DNA from: an uncultured Alphaproteobacteria bacterium
GTDB lineage: Bacteria > Pseudomonadota > Alphaproteobacteria > HIMB59
Reading direction: 5' to 3'
Length of the DNA stretch: 59,540 nt
Assembly (NCBI GenBank): GCA_902611415.1
Contig: CACLZM010000008.1
Location: 1 to 59,540 of the forward strand
A model generated the notes under the pieces. The model made no database searches, was not told the origin of the DNA, and saw only the letters and a list, made by a program, of their open reading frames with translations. This document shows positions 57,319 to 59,540 of the stretch, one piece after another (positions within the stretch are counted from its first letter, which is position 1; the number at the start of each line of letters is the position of its first letter). The translations under genes and the position numbers were made by a program.

Positions 57319-58593
57319 TTGATCTTTTAATTTAAAATAACTCATTGCTAAAACTAATAATGGCTTATCAATTACGCCAAAACCAGGAAAGTTTTTATGT
57401 CTAAACTTTTCAAATAAGCCCAAATTATTGTTCTGATTTGTTATAGTTTCAGCAATCATTTTTCCAACCATAGTTGTTATTGCTAAACCATGTCCTGAAT
57501 ATCCTTGTGCAAAAAAAATATTATTATCAATACTACCGATATGAGGGAATCTGTTTACAGTTATGGCAACGTGCCCACTCCAGGTACACCAAGCTTTGAA
57601 CTTTTCTAAACCAGGAAGTATCTTTTTTATACTTTTTTTTAAAGATAATTCCAAATTTATCGGATCTATATTAGAGTAACTTACACCTCCACCAAAAATT
57701 AAATTATTATTAGAATCCAGTCTGAAATAATTTAGTACAAATAACATATCTCCCACTGTGATAGGTTTTCGAAAATATTTACTCAATTCTGTATTTGGAA
57801 TTTCAGTAAATGCTGATACATAAGTTTTAACAGGCATTATTTTTTTTCTTAAACTTTTATTCAAATTATTAATATATGCATTACAGCAGATAATTAATTT
57901 ATCAGATTTAACAGTTAAATTTTTTTCAGTTTTTATTGTTACTTTTTTTTGAGATTCATATGATATCACTCCTGTATCTTCAAATATTTTACAATTTTGA
58001 TTTTTTAATAATTCTCTTGCTAATCCTATACAATAATTAAGTGGATGAATTTGACCACACTCTGAGTCATACATTGCAGATTTGTAATAAGGGCTATCAA
58101 AATACTGGTCCATTCTATTTTTTGGTAGATACGTCACCGATTCATAATCAAATTTTGTTTGAAGCCTGTCTACGTATTTTTTTAACTCTTCATCATGGGA
58201 TTTACTTACTGCGGCTAAAACATAACCCTCGATTAAGTCACATTGTATATTTAAGTCTTTGATATTTTTTTTTACTTCTCTAACAGCATCTAATGTGAAT
58301 TGCCATAATATCTTAATTTCCTCTTGAGTGTGTTTTTGGCTAGAGTAATTCTCTGAGGAAAAACCATGTAATAATTGCCCACCATTTCTTCCAGATGCGC
58401 CCCAACCAACTTTATTTTTCTCCAATATGACTATGTTTAAATCTGGATTTAATTTAGATAAATATAATGCTGATGAAATTCCTGATAAACCTGCACCAAT
58501 TATACAAACATCACATTGTAAGCTCTCATTTAATTTGTTAGTATTAAGGCTGAATGCTTTTGTTCTTACGTAATAATTATCTGAGTAATCCAT
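57304..58593 (-). CDS. FAD-dependent amine oxidase, PuuB-like
   Basis: DAO-family flavoenzyme of about 429 residues. The N-terminal dinucleotide motif is VCIIGAGLSGISSALYL (about residues 29-45), followed by LEKNKVGWGASGRNGGQL, which is characteristic of gamma-glutamylputrescine oxidase (PuuB/OrdL) relatives; the C-terminal GYSGHGLAITTMVGK closes the FAD site. ATG 58593 is preferred; 58602 is possible. Divergent from a PuuA-like ligase, it likely oxidises a gamma-glutamylated amine. The 3' end overlaps the FAD-linked dehydrogenase by 15 bases. Confidence 0.88.
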   Translation of the reverse strand: MDYSDNYYVRTKAFSLNTNKLNESLQCDVCIIGAGLSGISSALYLSKLNPDLNIVILEKNKVGWGASGRNGGQLLHGFSSENYSSQKHTQEEIKILWQFTLDAVREVKKNIKDLNIQCDLIEGYVLAAVSKSHDEELKKYVDRLQTKFDYESVTYLPKNRMDQYFDSPYYKSAMYDSECGQIHPLNYCIGLARELLKNQNCKIFEDTGVISYESQKKVTIKTEKNLTVKSDKLIICCNAYINNLNKSLRKKIMPVKTYVSAFTEIPNTELSKYFRKPITVGDMLFVLNYFRLDSNNNLIFGGGVSYSNIDPINLELSLKKSIKKILPGLEKFKAWCTWSGHVAITVNRFPHIGSIDNNIFFAQGYSGHGLAITTMVGKMIAETITNQNNNLGLFEKFRHKNFPGFGVIDKPLLVLAMSYFKLKDQLSLK

Positions 58594-58633
58594 CAGATAC
58601 ATAAATATCAAATTTTAAAGGTTAGTTATAGCT

Positions 58634-59540
58634 ATGAATGATTATGTCGATTGGTTAAAGAAAAATAAAATAACAGAGGTAGAATGTATGATTCCTGATA
58701 ATTCAGGTATACCAAGAGGAAAAATACTACCAACAAAAAAATTTTTAAGCTCTATTGAGTCAGGTGGATTAAGATTACCTTTAGCACTATTCAAATTAGC
58801 AGTATCTAGAGATGTGACTTATTCAATAGATGATCAGATTTTAAATCCTACAGATGGTGATTTTATATTAAAGCCTGATTTTAATACTCTGAGAACTGTT
58901 CCATGGTATGAAGAACCGACCGCACAGGTTATTTGTGATGCTGTTGATAATAATGATAATGTTATAGAGGTCCACTCTAGAGGTATTTTAAAAAAAGTAA
59001 TTGGTCTTTATGAAAAAATAGGCCTTGAACCATTAGTTGCTCCAGAAATTGAATTCTATTTAGTTAAGAAAAACAATGATCCAGACAATCCTTTAGAGAC
59101 ACCAAGTGGGCAATCTGGAAGAATTGAAAAAGGAAATCAGTCTTACGGTATTGATGCTGTTAATGAATTTGATCATATTTTTGAGGATCTATATGACTAC
59201 TGTGAGACTCAAGAATTAGACGTAGAGAATATTAATCATGAGGATGGACCAGCACAAATGGAAATTAACTTCAAGCATGGTAACCCCCTTGACTTGGCCG
59301 ATCAGGTTTTTTTATTTAAAAGAACTCTTAGACAAACTGCATTGAAGCATAATTTGTATGCAACTTTTATGGCTAAACCGATGGAAGATACTCCAGGGAA
59401 CTCGATGCATATACACCAATCAATTTTAAAAAAAGGTAAACCAATATTTGTGGACAAAAATCTTAAAACTACAAAACAGTTTGATAATTATATGGGTGGA
59501 TTACAAAAATATTCAAAAGCTTTTTTACCTCTTTTTGCAC
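58634..59540 (+). CDS. Glutamine synthetase family ligase, PuuA-like, cut by window edge
   Basis: 302 codons are visible; the C-terminus is outside. The N-terminus starts MNDYVDWLKKNKITEVECMIPDNSGIPRGK, then VAPEIEFYLVK carries the metal-binding Glu pair, INHEDGPAQMEINFKHG follows and PGNSMHIHQSI has the catalytic His. This pattern (not the GlnA-type) fits gamma-glutamylputrescine synthetase and related amine ligases. It is divergent from the PuuB-like gene with 40 bases between starts, supporting a gamma-glutamylated polyamine pathway. Plain GlnA is unlikely. Confidence 0.88.
   Translation, partial: MNDYVDWLKKNKITEVECMIPDNSGIPRGKILPTKKFLSSIESGGLRLPLALFKLAVSRDVTYSIDDQILNPTDGDFILKPDFNTLRTVPWYEEPTAQVICDAVDNNDNVIEVHSRGILKKVIGLYEKIGLEPLVAPEIEFYLVKKNNDPDNPLETPSGQSGRIEKGNQSYGIDAVNEFDHIFEDLYDYCETQELDVENINHEDGPAQMEINFKHGNPLDLADQVFLFKRTLRQTALKHNLYATFMAKPMEDTPGNSMHIHQSILKKGKPIFVDKNLKTTKQFDNYMGGLQKYSKAFLPLFA

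Overview
The window reads as a chromosome segment from a streamlined, very AT-rich alphaproteobacterium, probably a free-living marine lineage of the SAR11 / AEGEAN-169 (HIMB59) type. This rests on gene families and gene order (the fabD-fabG-acpP-fabF-gmk block, rpsF-rpsR-rplI-dnaB, cvpA-purF, a YfgM-like gene with bamB and der, purS-purQ-purL, class II DAHP synthase, DUF3553). It also rests on a 16S-Ile-Ala-23S-5S rRNA operon and extreme compaction: most neighbouring genes overlap by 1-23 bases or are separated by fewer than 20. The exact clade is inference; the complete 16S gene present here would settle it. I see no insertion sequence, prophage, integrase or CRISPR array.

Layout. 1-3746 (minus): fatty acid synthesis (fabD, fabG, acpP, fabF) running into gmk, which is cut by the left edge. 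3779-10176 (plus): rpsF, rpsR, rplI, dnaB, the lipid-transport pair mlaE/mlaF, cvpA, purF and a degenerate dehydrogenase-like gene. 10160-13598 (minus): der, bamB, a YfgM-like membrane protein and a thioredoxin-fold protein. 13614-18874: a small unknown gene, rlmE (minus), and an RND efflux pair (adaptor plus 1129-residue pump). 18827-20220 (minus): pssA and psd, the two steps to phosphatidylethanolamine. 20315-28850: icd, alaS and recA (both minus), DUF3553, moaA, nadK, an unknown secreted protein, tRNA-Leu and a YdhR-like protein.

28874-34132 (minus): rRNA operon. In transcription order it is tRNA-Met, tRNA-fMet, then leader with boxA, 16S, tRNA-Ile, tRNA-Ala, 23S, 5S. Complementary arms that would form the 16S and 23S processing stalks are visible.

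34170-42032: a CinA-like gene (minus) and a nine-gene plus-strand run with essentially no gaps, sfsA-map-purB-purC-purS-purQ-purL-bolA-grxD, ending in a bidirectional terminator. 42061-55052 (minus): a TPR protein, rpsD, trmJ, cimA, cysS, gltX, a nicotinate phosphoribosyltransferase, class II DAHP synthase, an unrecognised 425-residue protein, glmS and glmU. 55118-59540: a Sua5-type protein, an FAD-linked dehydrogenase, and a divergent PuuB-like oxidase / PuuA-like ligase pair suggesting polyamine or amine use; the ligase is cut by the right edge.

Functionally the window is mostly core biosynthesis: purines (purF, B, C, S, Q, L), lipids, UDP-GlcNAc, isoleucine via citramalate, aromatics, NAD salvage and translation. 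I found no convincing new multi-gene system. The most unusual items are several unrecognised proteins, a dehydrogenase remnant, a Der GTPase with a degraded first domain, promoters placed so close to start codons that the mRNAs would be nearly leaderless, and two neighbouring 8-base gene overlaps built on the same GTTTAA junction.
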